Origin: Streptomyces sp. NBC_00287
GTDB taxonomy: Bacteria; Actinomycetota; Actinomycetes; Streptomycetales; Streptomycetaceae
DNA length: 64,000 nt
Direction of reading: 5' to 3'
Assembly: GCF_036173105.1 (NCBI RefSeq)
Contig: NZ_CP108053.1
Location: 4,960,001 to 5,024,000 of the forward strand
In this document: positions 43,577 to 52,303 of the stretch, piece after piece
Layout of the letters: each line of letters starts with the position of its first letter
Numbering within the stretch: position 1 is the first letter of the stretch
Position numbers and translations under genes: made by a program
Notes under the pieces: generated by a model
The model's database searches: none
Told to the model about the DNA's origin: nothing
The model's input: the letters and a program-made list of their open reading frames with translations, nothing else

Positions 43577-46237
43577 TCAGGACGGGTCGCCGTACTGGAG
43601 GCCGCGTCCGTTGGTGCCGATGTAGACGCGCCCGAAGGTGTCGGGGTCACCGGAGACGACTCCGGTGCCGCCGATGCTGCCCCACTGGTGGGCGTCGTCG
43701 TTGACGCGGAGCCAAGTGGCGCCCTTGTCGGTGGAGCGGAAGACGCCGGTGACGTCCTTGACGGTGCCGATCAGGTACAGGGCCTGGTAGGAGGCGCCCG
43801 GCGCGGCCTTGCCGAAGCCGAGGGCGGAGGCCGACTTCACCGTGCTGAGCGTGGTGAAGGTGCGGCCGCCGTCGGTGGAGTGCAGCAGCCCCTTGCCACC
43901 GTCGGCGATCCACAGGTCCCCGGCGATGCCGGGGACGGCCGTGAGCCGGCCGGAGGGCAGGTTGGTGGCGCGGGCGGTGAAGGTCGCGCCGCCGTCGGTG
44001 CTGGCGTAGAGGGTGCCGCCGGACAGTGAGTAGAAGGTCTTGGCCGAGGAGCGGTCGGCGACGACCACGGCGCCGTTGCCCAGGCCGTTGACCTTCGACC
44101 AGCTCGCCCCCTTGTCGGTCGAGCGGTACGGGGCCTGCCCCTCCTCGGTCCAGACGATGGCGGAGCCGTCCGCCGCGAGTGCGACCTGGCCGCTGTCGGC
44201 GCTGCCCACCGGCTCCGACTTGAAGCCGGTCCAGTTGCTGCCGCCGTCGGTGGAGTAGGCGCCGTCCTGCTCGCCGCCACGGCCGACGCGGACCATCAGC
44301 GAGGGGTTGGACTGGGCGAAGTCGATGTCGGTGCTGGTGATCATCATCGGGTTCTTCAGCCGCCCGGCGGGCACCTCGGCCAGGGAGCTGGAGGAGTTGT
44401 AGTGGAAACCGCCGAGGTCACCCATGGAAGAGATGACGGTGGCACCGCCGGGCGGGGCGACCGCGTCCAGCACCGCGGTCTCCTCAAGGCCTCGGGCCCC
44501 CACGGTCCAGTGACTGGTGCCGCCGCTGTCGGAGGCGTTGGCATCCTTGCTGCGCCAGATGCCGCTGCCAGTGCCGTACAGCACGTGCCCGGAGTTGAAG
44601 GGGTCGATGGCCAGGGCGGTCATCCAGTGCCCGGTGCCGGTACCGACGTAGGGAGCGGCGGAGGCGTCCCGCACCGACTTGTCGGCCAGCGCCTTCCAGG
44701 TCGTACCGCCGTCGGTGGTGCGGTAGATCTCGTCCTCGGGCCACCAGCGGTCGAGGGTGGTGACCATCACCGTGGACGGCTTCTGCGGGTCGACGGCCAG
44801 ACCGGAGAACCCGTAACTGCCCTGGGACGGCGAGACGTTCTTCCACGCCCCGCCGGCCGGCGTGTACTTCCACACCGAGCCCGCGGTCACGCCGTTGGGT
44901 CCGACGACGTTGGTGTACGTCAGGTACAGCGAGCCGTCACCGGAGACCACGCCGTGCTGCGGCATCTGGCCGGTGGGCTGCCCGGAGACGGCCTGCCAGG
45001 TGCCGCCGCCGTCGGTGGAGCGGTACAGGGAGGTGGACTTGTCGGCGACGCCGACATAGACCGTCTTGCTGTCCTTCGGGTCGTACGTCACGAAGGAGAT
45101 GCCCGCGCCGCTGCTCGCCCCGTCCTTGACGGGGAACGAGGAGACCTGACTCCATGTCGCGCCGTGGTCGGTGCTGCGCCACAGGCCGTTCTTGCGGGTG
45201 CCCAGCAGCAGGGTGCCGTTGTCCGCGGGGTTGATCACCAGCCGTTCGCCCGCCCCGCGGCCGTCCTCGTTGGCGCCCAGCTTGAAGGGCAGGTCGGTGC
45301 GCTGGAAGGTGCGGCCACGGTCCTTGGAGCGCAGGATCGAGCCGTTGCCCGCCCAGCTGTTGGTGTAGGTGCCCGCCGCGAGATAGAGCCGGTCGGGGTC
45401 GACGGGGTCGGTGGCCACCGAGTCGATGCCCAGCAGGTTCCAGTCCTTCTCGCCGACCCAGTCGGTCAGCGGGATCCACTGCTCGGCCGCGACGTCCCAG
45501 CGGTAGGCGCCGCCCATGTCGGTGCGGGCGTACAGCAGGCCCTTCTCCCGCGGGTTGAACACCAGCCCGGTGACGTAACCGCCGCCCACCACCTGGGCGT
45601 TCTTCCACACATACGGTCCGGCCGCGGCCGTGGTCTGCGCGCTGCCGGCCCCGGCCGCCTGGGCCTCGGACACCTGCACCAGCTTCCACTGCTGGTTGGT
45701 GCTGCCCCTGCTCGGATACTGGATGACTGCCGCGCCCTCGGCCGTGGAGCCTCCGGAGACGTCCAGGACCTGGCCGCTCTTGCGGGAGGTGAAGGTGACG
45801 GCGTCGGAGCCGCTCACATCGTCGATCCGCCACTCCTGAGAAGTGGAGGAGCTGTCGGTCTGCTGCTCGGCGGCGGCCGCCCGGTCGGTCGAACCGCCCG
45901 CTATGCCCAGCACTTTGCCGCTGTTGCGGTTCACCAGCTCGTAGTAGCCGTCCCCGGTGGGCTTCAACTTCCACTGCTGGTTGGCGGTGCTCTGGTCGGT
46001 CCACTGCTGGATGCGGGTGCCGTCGGCCGTGGAGAACGCGTTGACGTCCAGCACCTTGCCGCTGCGTACGGAAACCAGCCGGTAGTAGGCACTGCCGTCG
46101 ACCGTCGCGGCCTGCGAGTCCTCCTGCGCGAACAGCAGATACGGCACAACGATGGCGGGCACGCCGAGCAGCAGACCGGTCGCGGTCCAGCGACGGCGGT
46201 GCCGCCCGCGGCGCCCGTCGTTCGTGGGGTTGTTCAT
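43577..46237 (-). CDS. Secreted RICIN-GH74 xyloglucanase
   Basis: 886 residues. After an N-terminal export segment (WTATGLLLGVPAIVVPYLLF) comes a ricin B-type lectin domain (about 48-190, with repeated QQW motifs), a short linker and a GH74 catalytic region forming two seven-bladed propellers. GH74 hallmarks are VTGLVFNPREKG, ARTDMGGAYRWD (catalytic Asp), LTDWVGEKDWNLLGIDS and TNSWAGNGSILRS, with many ST(D)GG-TW blade motifs. It cleaves xyloglucan backbone outside the cell. The lectin at the N-terminus is less usual than a C-terminal binding module. Confidence 0.92.
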   Translation of the reverse strand: MNNPTNDGRRGRHRRRWTATGLLLGVPAIVVPYLLFAQEDSQAATVDGSAYYRLVSVRSGKVLDVNAFSTADGTRIQQWTDQSTANQQWKLKPTGDGYYELVNRNSGKVLGIAGGSTDRAAAAEQQTDSSSTSQEWRIDDVSGSDAVTFTSRKSGQVLDVSGGSTAEGAAVIQYPSRGSTNQQWKLVQVSEAQAAGAGSAQTTAAAGPYVWKNAQVVGGGYVTGLVFNPREKGLLYARTDMGGAYRWDVAAEQWIPLTDWVGEKDWNLLGIDSVATDPVDPDRLYLAAGTYTNSWAGNGSILRSKDRGRTFQRTDLPFKLGANEDGRGAGERLVINPADNGTLLLGTRKNGLWRSTDHGATWSQVSSFPVKDGASSGAGISFVTYDPKDSKTVYVGVADKSTSLYRSTDGGGTWQAVSGQPTGQMPQHGVVSGDGSLYLTYTNVVGPNGVTAGSVWKYTPAGGAWKNVSPSQGSYGFSGLAVDPQKPSTVMVTTLDRWWPEDEIYRTTDGGTTWKALADKSVRDASAAPYVGTGTGHWMTALAIDPFNSGHVLYGTGSGIWRSKDANASDSGGTSHWTVGARGLEETAVLDAVAPPGGATVISSMGDLGGFHYNSSSSLAEVPAGRLKNPMMITSTDIDFAQSNPSLMVRVGRGGEQDGAYSTDGGSNWTGFKSEPVGSADSGQVALAADGSAIVWTEEGQAPYRSTDKGASWSKVNGLGNGAVVVADRSSAKTFYSLSGGTLYASTDGGATFTARATNLPSGRLTAVPGIAGDLWIADGGKGLLHSTDGGRTFTTLSTVKSASALGFGKAAPGASYQALYLIGTVKDVTGVFRSTDKGATWLRVNDDAHQWGSIGGTGVVSGDPDTFGRVYIGTNGRGLQYGDPS

Positions 46238-46372
46238 GGGGGAGGTGCGCTCCTTGCATGCCGTTCACGGGAGGAAAGGTGGATCCAGCCACCCGAAGGG
46301 CCGGATCCGACTCCTTGTGGTCACAGGCCACGCAAAGGGTTGCCTTGAGCCGGGAACTGGCATGGACCCGCG

Positions 46373-46412
46373 AATGTTGGTGACGTATTCTTCTTTGTAC
46401 ATCACCAACATT
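46373..46412. promoter_or_regulatory. Operator of the VapBC operon
   Basis: Perfect 11-bp inverted repeat AATGTTGGTGA (46373-46383) / TCACCAACATT (46402-46412) with an 18-bp AT-rich centre, ending 15 bp before the antitoxin ATG. This is the expected site for autoregulation by the antitoxin-toxin complex. Confidence 0.75.
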
Positions 46413-46427
46413 GTGGGGAGGTGCCGC

Positions 46428-46649
46428 ATGTCTGTGACCCAGATCGACATCGATGACGACGCCTTGGAACGTGCCATGGCTCTGTCCAAGGTCAGGACGA
46501 AGAAGGAGGCGGTCAATCTCGCTTTGAACTTCTACGCCGAGCAGCAGGAGCGCGCGGCTCGCATCAGCCGTCACTTCGAGCGTGCGCGTGAGTGGGGTGC
46601 CGTCGAGGACGCCGAGCGCCTGCACCGGGCGGAGAAGCACAGCCGGTGA
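46428..46649 (+). CDS. VapB-type antitoxin
   Basis: 73 residues. A ribbon-helix-helix N-terminus (TQIDIDDDALERAMALSKVR, then TKKEAVNLAL) binds DNA, and a C-terminal helix with REWGAVEDAERLHR should wrap the toxin. The ATG follows GGGGAGGTG. The stop overlaps the toxin start by GTGA, giving coupled translation. The upstream inverted repeat is its likely operator. Confidence 0.88.
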   Translation: MSVTQIDIDDDALERAMALSKVRTKKEAVNLALNFYAEQQERAARISRHFERAREWGAVEDAERLHRAEKHSR

Positions 46650-47056
46650 TCTACTTGCTCGACACGTCCGGCCTGGTCCGGTTGCTCCGCGACCCCAAAC
46701 TGCAATCGGCCTGGTACGACGCGATCAATGCAGGGGTCATCGCGTCCTGCTACGCCCAGCGCGCAGAGTTCCTCTACAGCGCTCGGAACGGACGCGAGTA
46801 CGACGAGATCGCGGAGATGTTCACCGACCTCTACCCCGACGTGTCGGTACCGAAGAACGCGGGGCGCTGGGTCGGTGCGGTGCAACACCGTATGGCCCAG
46901 GCCGGGGAGCATCGCAGCGCCTCGGCCGTGGACCTCGTCATCGCCGCCACCGCGGCCCACCACGGCCTGGCTGTCCTCCACGACGATGCCGACTACCGGG
47001 CTGTTGCCCGGCACGCATCCGACCTGAGCGAGCACTACGTCCACGACGTCGCCTGA
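46646..47056 (+). CDS. VapC-type PIN-domain toxin ribonuclease
   Basis: 136 residues. PIN-domain acidic residues are visible: Asp in YLLDTSGLVRL, Glu in RAEFLYS, Asp in SAVDLVIAATA, and Asp in LHDDADYRAV. It cleaves RNA in a metal-dependent way and is held inactive by the antitoxin encoded just before it. GTG start, 4-bp overlap. Terminal residues look intact, so the system is probably functional. Confidence 0.9.
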   Translation: MIYLLDTSGLVRLLRDPKLQSAWYDAINAGVIASCYAQRAEFLYSARNGREYDEIAEMFTDLYPDVSVPKNAGRWVGAVQHRMAQAGEHRSASAVDLVIAATAAHHGLAVLHDDADYRAVARHASDLSEHYVHDVA

Positions 47057-47114
47057 AGCGCTTCTGCCGCCCGACAGGCGCATGCGCCGTTGCAAGGCGC
47101 CGACCTTCGTCGAA

Positions 47115-48587
47115 TCAGCGGATGCTCAGTGCCAGGCAGAAGTCCACGCGGTCACGAAGGGTGGCCAGGCTGTGCCCGGTGAGTTGTTCGACCCGCTGGA
47201 GGCGGTAGCGCAGCGTGTTGACGTGCACGTGGAGCTGTTTCGCGCAGCGCTGCCAGGATCCGGAGGCGTCGAGGAAGGCGGTGAGGGTGCCCACGAGGTC
47301 GCTGTGGTGCTCGGCGTCGTACTCCTCCAGGACGCCGATGAGCCGCTCGCGGTAGAGCCTGCGGACGTCGTCCGGCACCGAGGCGAGCAGCAGCAGGTGG
47401 GAGGAGAGGTTCTCGGCGGTGGCGGTGCGCACGGTGGCGGTGCCGAGGCAGGCGATGCGGTGGGCGTGCCGGGCCTCGTCGAGCGAGCGGCGCAGTCCGG
47501 CCGTACCGGCGGCGGCCCATCCGTGGGCGAGGAGCGGGGCGAGCCGACGGGCCGCCTCCTCCAGGCGGGCGGAGAGGCGGAAGTCGTCGTCGGTCGGCAC
47601 CAGCATCAGATAGCCGTCCTCCTCGGCGACCGGCGCCGAGCAGCCGGGGAGCTGGTCGAAGACGTCATCCAGGATGACGGCAGCCACTTCCGCACCGTAC
47701 GGGCGGCCGATGGCCGTGACGTAGACGCTGGTCAGCGTCGCCTCCGGGTCGAGGCCGAGGCTGCGCAGACGGCCCTCCGCCGCGTCGAAGCGTCCCTCCC
47801 GCACCAGGTCGACCGACTCCCGCAGGAACCGCTCCTCGATGCGCCGGCGCTCCTGCCGGGAGACCCGGTCCAGCGCGAGCAGCGCGCACACCTCCGCGGC
47901 TGCGTCCGCGACGCCGGGCGCCCAGTCGCGGTAGTCGCCCAAGGCGGCGAGGTAACCGGCGGGCGGACGGCGCGCGACCGGGGACTGCACGGGGAAGAAG
48001 GTGAGGTGCCCGCCGCCGGGCAGGGGCTGTACGGAGGGGAAGGCACCGGTGGCGAGGGCCTCGCGGTGGGCCCGTTCGAGGTGGTGGTCCGACACCTCGG
48101 GCACCGCGCCGGCGGTGGGGCGCCCGGTCGCGGACAGCACCGCGCACCACATCCCGGTGGACCGGGCCAGCACCTCCACGAGCCCCTCGGGCCCGGCCCC
48201 CGACGCCATGCTGGCGACCAGCCCGCGATGCAGCCCGGCGCCCGGCGAGCGGCCCACCGGCCCGGCGAGCGCGGCCAGCACGGTCTCGGTGAGGGACGCG
48301 TACGACACGTCGTCGCCGACGGTGAACAACGGCAGACCGTGCCGCTCGCACGCCTGGGCCAGGGAGGCCGGCAACTCGCCGATGGCTGCCGCACCGGCGA
48401 CCAACACTGCGGCACCTGATCCGGCGAGCGCGGCCACGAACACGTCGGCGTCCCGCGGCTCCCGGTACCAGGTGGTGGACGTGAGGACGAGCTCACCGCC
48501 GTCGATGTAGCGCCCGGGGTCGGGCAGGTCGGTGGTGTAGACGCCGAGCACGCGGCGATCGCGGGGAGCGCCGGGTACGACGGGCAC
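47115..48587 (-). CDS. PucR family transcriptional regulator
   Basis: 490 residues. The N-terminal PucR sensing domain (YTTDLPDPGRYIDGGELVLT) is followed by a GGDEF-like linker region and the C-terminal helix-turn-helix WQRCAKQLHVHVNTLRYRLQ. PucR-type regulators control purine and nitrogen catabolism. GTG 48587 has GAGGAGG nine bases upstream. Directly divergent from it is the tail of an amidohydrolase, so the regulator may have lost its target gene. Confidence 0.88.
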   Translation of the reverse strand: MPVVPGAPRDRRVLGVYTTDLPDPGRYIDGGELVLTSTTWYREPRDADVFVAALAGSGAAVLVAGAAAIGELPASLAQACERHGLPLFTVGDDVSYASLTETVLAALAGPVGRSPGAGLHRGLVASMASGAGPEGLVEVLARSTGMWCAVLSATGRPTAGAVPEVSDHHLERAHREALATGAFPSVQPLPGGGHLTFFPVQSPVARRPPAGYLAALGDYRDWAPGVADAAAEVCALLALDRVSRQERRRIEERFLRESVDLVREGRFDAAEGRLRSLGLDPEATLTSVYVTAIGRPYGAEVAAVILDDVFDQLPGCSAPVAEEDGYLMLVPTDDDFRLSARLEEAARRLAPLLAHGWAAAGTAGLRRSLDEARHAHRIACLGTATVRTATAENLSSHLLLLASVPDDVRRLYRERLIGVLEEYDAEHHSDLVGTLTAFLDASGSWQRCAKQLHVHVNTLRYRLQRVEQLTGHSLATLRDRVDFCLALSIR

Positions 48588-48593
48588 GAGCCC

Positions 48594-48764
48594 AGCCTCC
48601 TCGTCGACGGCGGTCAGATCCTCACCGTCGACCCGGAAGACATCCGCCTGCGGGCCCAGACCGCGGCCGAGGAACTCTTCCGACGCCGGGCGGCGCTCGC
48701 CCCCTTCCCCACCGGAACATCACCTTGGGAAGCGACGGCGCGTGCATCGCCGTATGCCTGCTGA
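48594..48764 (+). pseudogene. C-terminal remnant of an amidohydrolase (deaminase type)
   Basis: The frame reads SLLVDGGQILTVDPEDIRLR followed by AQTAAEELFRRR to TGA at 48762-48764. VDG...VDPEDIR...A..LF..R is the C-terminal strand-and-helix of purine/cytosine deaminase-like amidohydrolases. Everything upstream, including the TIM barrel, is missing; the remnant overlaps the 5' end of the PucR gene. A purine deaminase is a logical former target of that regulator. Confidence 0.55.
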
Positions 48765-48803
48765 CCTGGGCAGATTCGTTGCCGACCGGCCCGCGCCACG
48801 TGC

Positions 48804-49157
48804 TCAGCCGGAACGGGGAACGGAGCTGTCGGGCGCTTCGTGTTCGGCACGGCGGCGGTACTCGGCGTTGATGCGCTGAGCTTCCTCGAGCTGGTCCTCA
48901 AGGATGACGATGCGGCAAGCGGCCTCGATCGGGGTGCCCTTGTCGACGAGTTCGCGGGCCCGCGCCGCGATCCGCAGTTGGTAGCGGGAGTACCGGCGGT
49001 GTCCGCCCTCCGAGCGCAGCGGAGTGATCAGACGAGCCTCACCGATGGCTCGAAGGAAAGCCGGGGTGGTGCCGAGCATCTCGGCGGCCCGCCCCATCGT
49101 GTATGCGGGGTAGTCGTCGTCGTCCAGACGACCACTGAGAGGGGTATCTGCTGTCAT
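48804..49157 (-). CDS. MerR family transcriptional regulator
   Basis: 117 residues. A winged helix-turn-helix (YTMGRAAEMLGTTPAFLRAI, then ITPLRSEGGHRRYSRYQL) is followed by a helix (KGTPIEAACRIVILEDQLEEA). It is shorter than ligand-binding MerR proteins and resembles the HspR-like single-domain kind. ATG 49157 follows GAGGTGAC. It lies next to the cold-shock cluster and may regulate stress genes. A stable hairpin sits 28-59 nt upstream of its start. Confidence 0.85.
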   Translation of the reverse strand: MTADTPLSGRLDDDDYPAYTMGRAAEMLGTTPAFLRAIGEARLITPLRSEGGHRRYSRYQLRIAARARELVDKGTPIEAACRIVILEDQLEEAQRINAEYRRRAEHEAPDSSVPRSG

Positions 49158-49184
49158 GTCACCTCGTTGTGCAACGCGCGTCGA

Positions 49185-49216
49185 GGGGCCCTGGTGCCGC
49201 ACGGCACCAGGGCCCC
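49185..49216. terminator. Strong hairpin upstream of the MerR gene (terminator or leader element)
   Basis: A 14-15 bp perfect stem (49185-49199 with 49202-49216) with a very short loop. In MerR transcripts it would form just upstream of the RBS. No identified gene ends beside it, so it is either a leader element or the terminator of an unseen small transcript from 49217-49601. Confidence 0.6.
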
Positions 49217-49601
49217 GAAGGAAATTCAACACCATCTGTCGGCCCTAATGCTGTGCCGACCTTCTGTTTCCGCTACCAGCCCTGCAAAAGGGGGGTGTGC
49301 GGGGATCGCGGCTGCGTGACCGGGGACCACCTTCCAATCCGGGGTCTTGCGGTACCCGGGCCGAGGGCTTCTCGGGCCGGGCGATCCTGATGGCGTCTGC
49401 TCCTCCGTCCTTCCTCTGATGAACCAAACCACTTGGACCTGCGAACTTCATGTACTGCAACCCGCCAGTTCGTGTCTGCCGGGATTCGCTTGACCGGTGT
49501 CAACGAGAAAGAGGCTAACCGTGCCAGAGCTCAATGTCTACTCCGGCGACAGTAGATTTCGGCTCTTTGGGGGAACAGATAGCCTGTGACCTGCAACAAC
49601 A
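49217..49601. other. Intergenic region of unknown content
   Basis: 385 bp flanked by two strong hairpins. Three short minus-strand frames overlap here (for example 49226-49432, a 68-codon frame ending 10 bp before the 49185-49216 hairpin) but codon bias is poor and none has a good RBS. It could hold a small RNA or small-protein gene; nothing can be supported. 49602-49670 contains the terminator of the next gene. Confidence 0.35.
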
Positions 49602-49639
49602 GTGAGGGCCCTGCCGACACGTATCGGCAGGGCCCTCAC
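49602..49639 (-). terminator. Intrinsic terminator of the cold-shock cluster
   Basis: A perfect 16-bp stem (49602-49617 with 49624-49639) with a 6-nt loop, 32 bp beyond the stop of the SCO5918-type gene on the minus strand. Confidence 0.85.
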
Positions 49640-49670
49640 CGGGATCCTGATGGCGGTTTGCCGCCCGTAC

Positions 49671-49982
49671 TCATACGTCCAGGGAGACGGCTCCGAGCAG
49701 CGTCGACGCGATCTGGAGCGGAGTCGGGACACGCACGGGCGCGGCGTCGGGGCGGGCATGGCAGGTGAAACCGAGGCGGGTCATGGCCCGGATGACTTCG
49801 CCGCCGGTGAAGTCACGGCAATCCTGCCGGGTGATGACCTGCCCTACCTGCTTGACGGGGTAGCGGCGGCGGCCGATGGTCACGGCCTCACCTGTGACGA
49901 CCTCGGGCGTGATGCCCTTCATCGAGGCCAGCACTCCGCTTTTGGTCAGGTCGAACGGGTACCGGGCGATGACACAGCGCAT
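49671..49982 (-). CDS. SCO5918 family protein
   Basis: 103 residues. The start MRCVIARYPFDLTKSGVLAS and the central GRRRYPVKQVGQVITRQDCR are those of the small SCO5918 family, of unknown function and found with a DEAD-box helicase and cold shock protein in Streptomyces. It is soluble, and its conserved company suggests a role in RNA metabolism at low temperature. It starts 6 bp after the CBS-type gene and is followed by a strong terminator. Confidence 0.85.
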   Translation of the reverse strand: MRCVIARYPFDLTKSGVLASMKGITPEVVTGEAVTIGRRRYPVKQVGQVITRQDCRDFTGGEVIRAMTRLGFTCHARPDAAPVRVPTPLQIASTLLGAVSLDV

Positions 49983-49988
49983 GAGCCC

Positions 49989-50339
49989 TCACAGAGAGAA
50001 GGAGACGGGCTGAGAGAAGGAGAAGGGGCTGACCCGGGCGAGGTGGATCAACGGTCCGTCGAGGACGTCCCGTAGCCGGATCCGGTCCGTGTACGTGGAA
50101 CTGCCGCGGTGAACGGCGAGTTCAGCCCGGGTGATCGAGCCCGTGCACTGGTCGTCCCCGTCGCACAGGAGGAGGTACTCGACACGGGCACTGGCCATGA
50201 CGGCCAGGGCGACCTCGACGGTCATGTCGTCCCGGACCCGGGGTCCGGCCGCGTCCATGTCGCCGACCGCGCTCATGGGGGAGGGAACCGCCTGTTGTCG
50301 CTGCGTCTGAACCGGTGTCAAAGCTGCCTCCTCGGACAT
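49989..50339 (-). CDS. CBS-domain-like protein of the cold-shock cluster
   Basis: 116 residues. After a polar N-terminus, the segment VRDDMTVEVALAVMASARVE, YLLLCDGDDQCTG and SITRAELAVHRG is a single CBS motif, which often binds adenosine nucleotides as a dimer. The C-terminal residues are serine/phenylalanine-rich. It lies 23 bp downstream of the helicase and 6 bp before the SCO5918-type gene, so the three form an operon. Confidence 0.8.
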   Translation of the reverse strand: MSEEAALTPVQTQRQQAVPSPMSAVGDMDAAGPRVRDDMTVEVALAVMASARVEYLLLCDGDDQCTGSITRAELAVHRGSSTYTDRIRLRDVLDGPLIHLARVSPFSFSQPVSFSL

Positions 50340-50362
50340 GGGTGAGCTTCTGATCGAGGCCT

Positions 50363-51856
50363 CTAGGCAGCCGGCTCGAAGGCGGGCCGCTGTGCCCTGC
50401 GCCGCCCCGCTCGTCCGGTGGCTTGCCCCTGGGAGGGGCGGTCGCGGCGGCTTCGGGGCGAGGGAGCTGCGGACGACACAGCACGGCGGGGGCGTTCCGC
50501 GACGGGCGCGGTGATGACGACGGGAACACCGGAAGGGGCCTGGGCCCCGGTGATGCGGCTCAGTTCGGCCTCACCCGAACGTACCGGGGTGATCCGGGGG
50601 TTGATGCCGGCTGCAGCCATCAGCCGGTTCATGCTGCGGCGCTGGTCGGGGGTCACCAGGGTGACGACGCTGCCGGACTCTCCGGCGCGGGCGGTACGGC
50701 CGCCGCGGTGCAGGTAGTCCTTGTGGTCGGTGGGCGGATCGACGTTGACGACCAGGTCGAGGTTGTCGACGTGGATCCCGCGCGCCGCGACGTTGGTCGC
50801 CACCAGCACCGTCAGATGTCCGGTCTTGAACTGGGCGAGGGTCCGAGTGCGCTGCGGCTGGGACTTGCCGCCGTGCAGGGCCGCGGCGCGGACGCCGCTG
50901 TTCAGCAGGTGCTTCGTCAGCCGGTCCACAGCGTGCTTGGTGTCCAGGAACATGATCACCCGGCCGTCTCGCGCCGCGATCTCGGTGGTCGTCCGGTGCT
51001 TGTCCGCTTCGTGCACGTGGAGCACGTGGTGCTCCATCGTGGTGACCGCACCCGCCGACGGATCCACGGAGTGCACCACCGGGTCCGTCAGGTAACGGCG
51101 GACGAGCAGGTCGACGTTGCGGTCCAGGGTCGCCGAGAAGAGCATCCGCTGCCCTGCGGGGCGCACTTGGTCGAGCAGCGCGGTGACCTGCGGCATGAAA
51201 CCCATGTCGGCCATCTGGTCGGCCTCGTCGAGGACGGTGATGGCGACGTCGTCCAGTCGGCACTCGCCACGGCCGATGAGGTCCTTCAGCCGCCCCGGCG
51301 TCGCGACGACGACCTCCGCGCCGGCCCGGAGTGCACCGGCCTGCCTGCCGATCGACATCCCGCCCACCACGGTGGCCAGCCGCAGCCGCACGGAGCGGGC
51401 GTACGGAGTGAGCGCGTCGGTGACCTGCTGGGCCAGTTCACGGGTGGGTACGAGGACCAGGGCCAGCGGCTGCCGCGGCTCGGCGCGCCGACCCGCTGTC
51501 CGAGCCAGCACCGCGAGGCCGAAGGCGAGGGTCTTGCCCGACCCGGTACGGCCACGGCCGAGCACGTCACGGCCGGCCAGAGAGTTCGGCAGGGTCGCCC
51601 CCTGGATGGGGAACGGTACGCTCACGCCTTCGTGCCCGAGCGCGGCCAGCAACGGCGTCGGCAGGGCGAGGTCGGCGAACGACTCGACGGCGGGCAGTGC
51701 GGGCGTGATCGTCTTCGGCAGCGCGAACTCGCCCTGGCGTGCGGCCGGTCGACGTTCGTAGCCGTTGGAACGCCGCGGCGCTCCCGAGCGCTGGGCGGCA
51801 GCCCCCCGGGAGCGGTCGTAGGTGCGGGTCGTGCGGGCGGTGCGTGCGCGGTTCAA
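50363..51856 (-). CDS. DEAD-box RNA helicase
   Basis: 497 residues. All helicase motifs are visible: Q-motif, GRTGSGKTLAF, PTRELAQQ, VLDEADQMADMGF, LFSATL, ATNVAARGIHVDNLD and HRGGRTARAG, followed by an arginine/proline-rich tail. It unwinds RNA structure and is typically induced by cold. TTG 51856 is chosen because AAAGG precedes it at 6 bases and NRARTARTTRT matches family N-termini; a longer in-frame start at 51913 lacks an RBS. The gene has its own 180-bp promoter region behind a terminator. Confidence 0.93.
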   Translation of the reverse strand: MNRARTARTTRTYDRSRGAAAQRSGAPRRSNGYERRPAARQGEFALPKTITPALPAVESFADLALPTPLLAALGHEGVSVPFPIQGATLPNSLAGRDVLGRGRTGSGKTLAFGLAVLARTAGRRAEPRQPLALVLVPTRELAQQVTDALTPYARSVRLRLATVVGGMSIGRQAGALRAGAEVVVATPGRLKDLIGRGECRLDDVAITVLDEADQMADMGFMPQVTALLDQVRPAGQRMLFSATLDRNVDLLVRRYLTDPVVHSVDPSAGAVTTMEHHVLHVHEADKHRTTTEIAARDGRVIMFLDTKHAVDRLTKHLLNSGVRAAALHGGKSQPQRTRTLAQFKTGHLTVLVATNVAARGIHVDNLDLVVNVDPPTDHKDYLHRGGRTARAGESGSVVTLVTPDQRRSMNRLMAAAGINPRITPVRSGEAELSRITGAQAPSGVPVVITAPVAERPRRAVSSAAPSPRSRRDRPSQGQATGRAGRRRAQRPAFEPAA

Positions 51857-52039
51857 GCGGAACCTTTCCTCGATGTGAGCACGTGGGCACGTAGCAAGGA
51901 ATTTCCGCAGCAAAATGAGCGGCGCAGAGAGTCACGAGAACGGGCCGGAGATGATGGGCGCCGATTCGGATCGACGGGGAATGCGTCAGCGTTCGGTGAT
52001 GCGGTGGTGCCTTCCCGTCATGCGCCCTGAAATGCAGCG

Positions 52040-52075
52040 AGCTGGGGCCCGCACCCCAAGGTGCGGGCCCCAGCT
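52040..52075 (-). terminator. Intrinsic terminator of the cold shock gene
   Basis: A perfect 16-bp stem (52040-52055 with 52060-52075) with a CCAA loop, 24 bp after the stop of the cold shock protein gene. It separates this gene from the helicase operon. Confidence 0.88.
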
Positions 52076-52099
52076 GCGAAGTATGCGTTGCTGCGGGTG

Positions 52100-52303
52100 T
52101 CAGGCGGGAACGATGTTCTCGGCCGTCGGGCCCTTCTGGCCCTGCGCGATGTCGAACGACACCTTCTGGCCTTCCTGCAGCTCGCGGAAGCCCTGGGCGG
52201 CGATGTTGGAGTAGTGGGCGAAGACGTCGGCGCCGCCGCCGTCCTGCTCGATGAAGCCGAAGCCCTTTTCCGCGTTGAACCACTTCACGGTGCCAGTAGC
52301 CAT
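52100..52303 (-). CDS. Cold shock protein (CspA family)
   Basis: 67 residues. The nucleic-acid binding motifs KWFNAEKGFGFIEQD (RNP1) and DVFAHYSNI (RNP2) are intact. It binds single-stranded RNA and prevents folding at low temperature. ATG 52303 follows AAGGAGAAATGAC. Its upstream region is long and relatively AT-rich, fitting the structured 5' leader often seen for this family. It lies next to the DEAD-box helicase, its usual partner. Confidence 0.95.
   Translation of the reverse strand: MATGTVKWFNAEKGFGFIEQDGGGADVFAHYSNIAAQGFRELQEGQKVSFDIAQGQKGPTAENIVPA

Noticed and set aside
49382..49655. Repeated 13-mer GATCCTGATGGCG as an att-like direct repeat
   Set aside because: Only about 260 bp apart, no integrase or tRNA nearby; probably chance.
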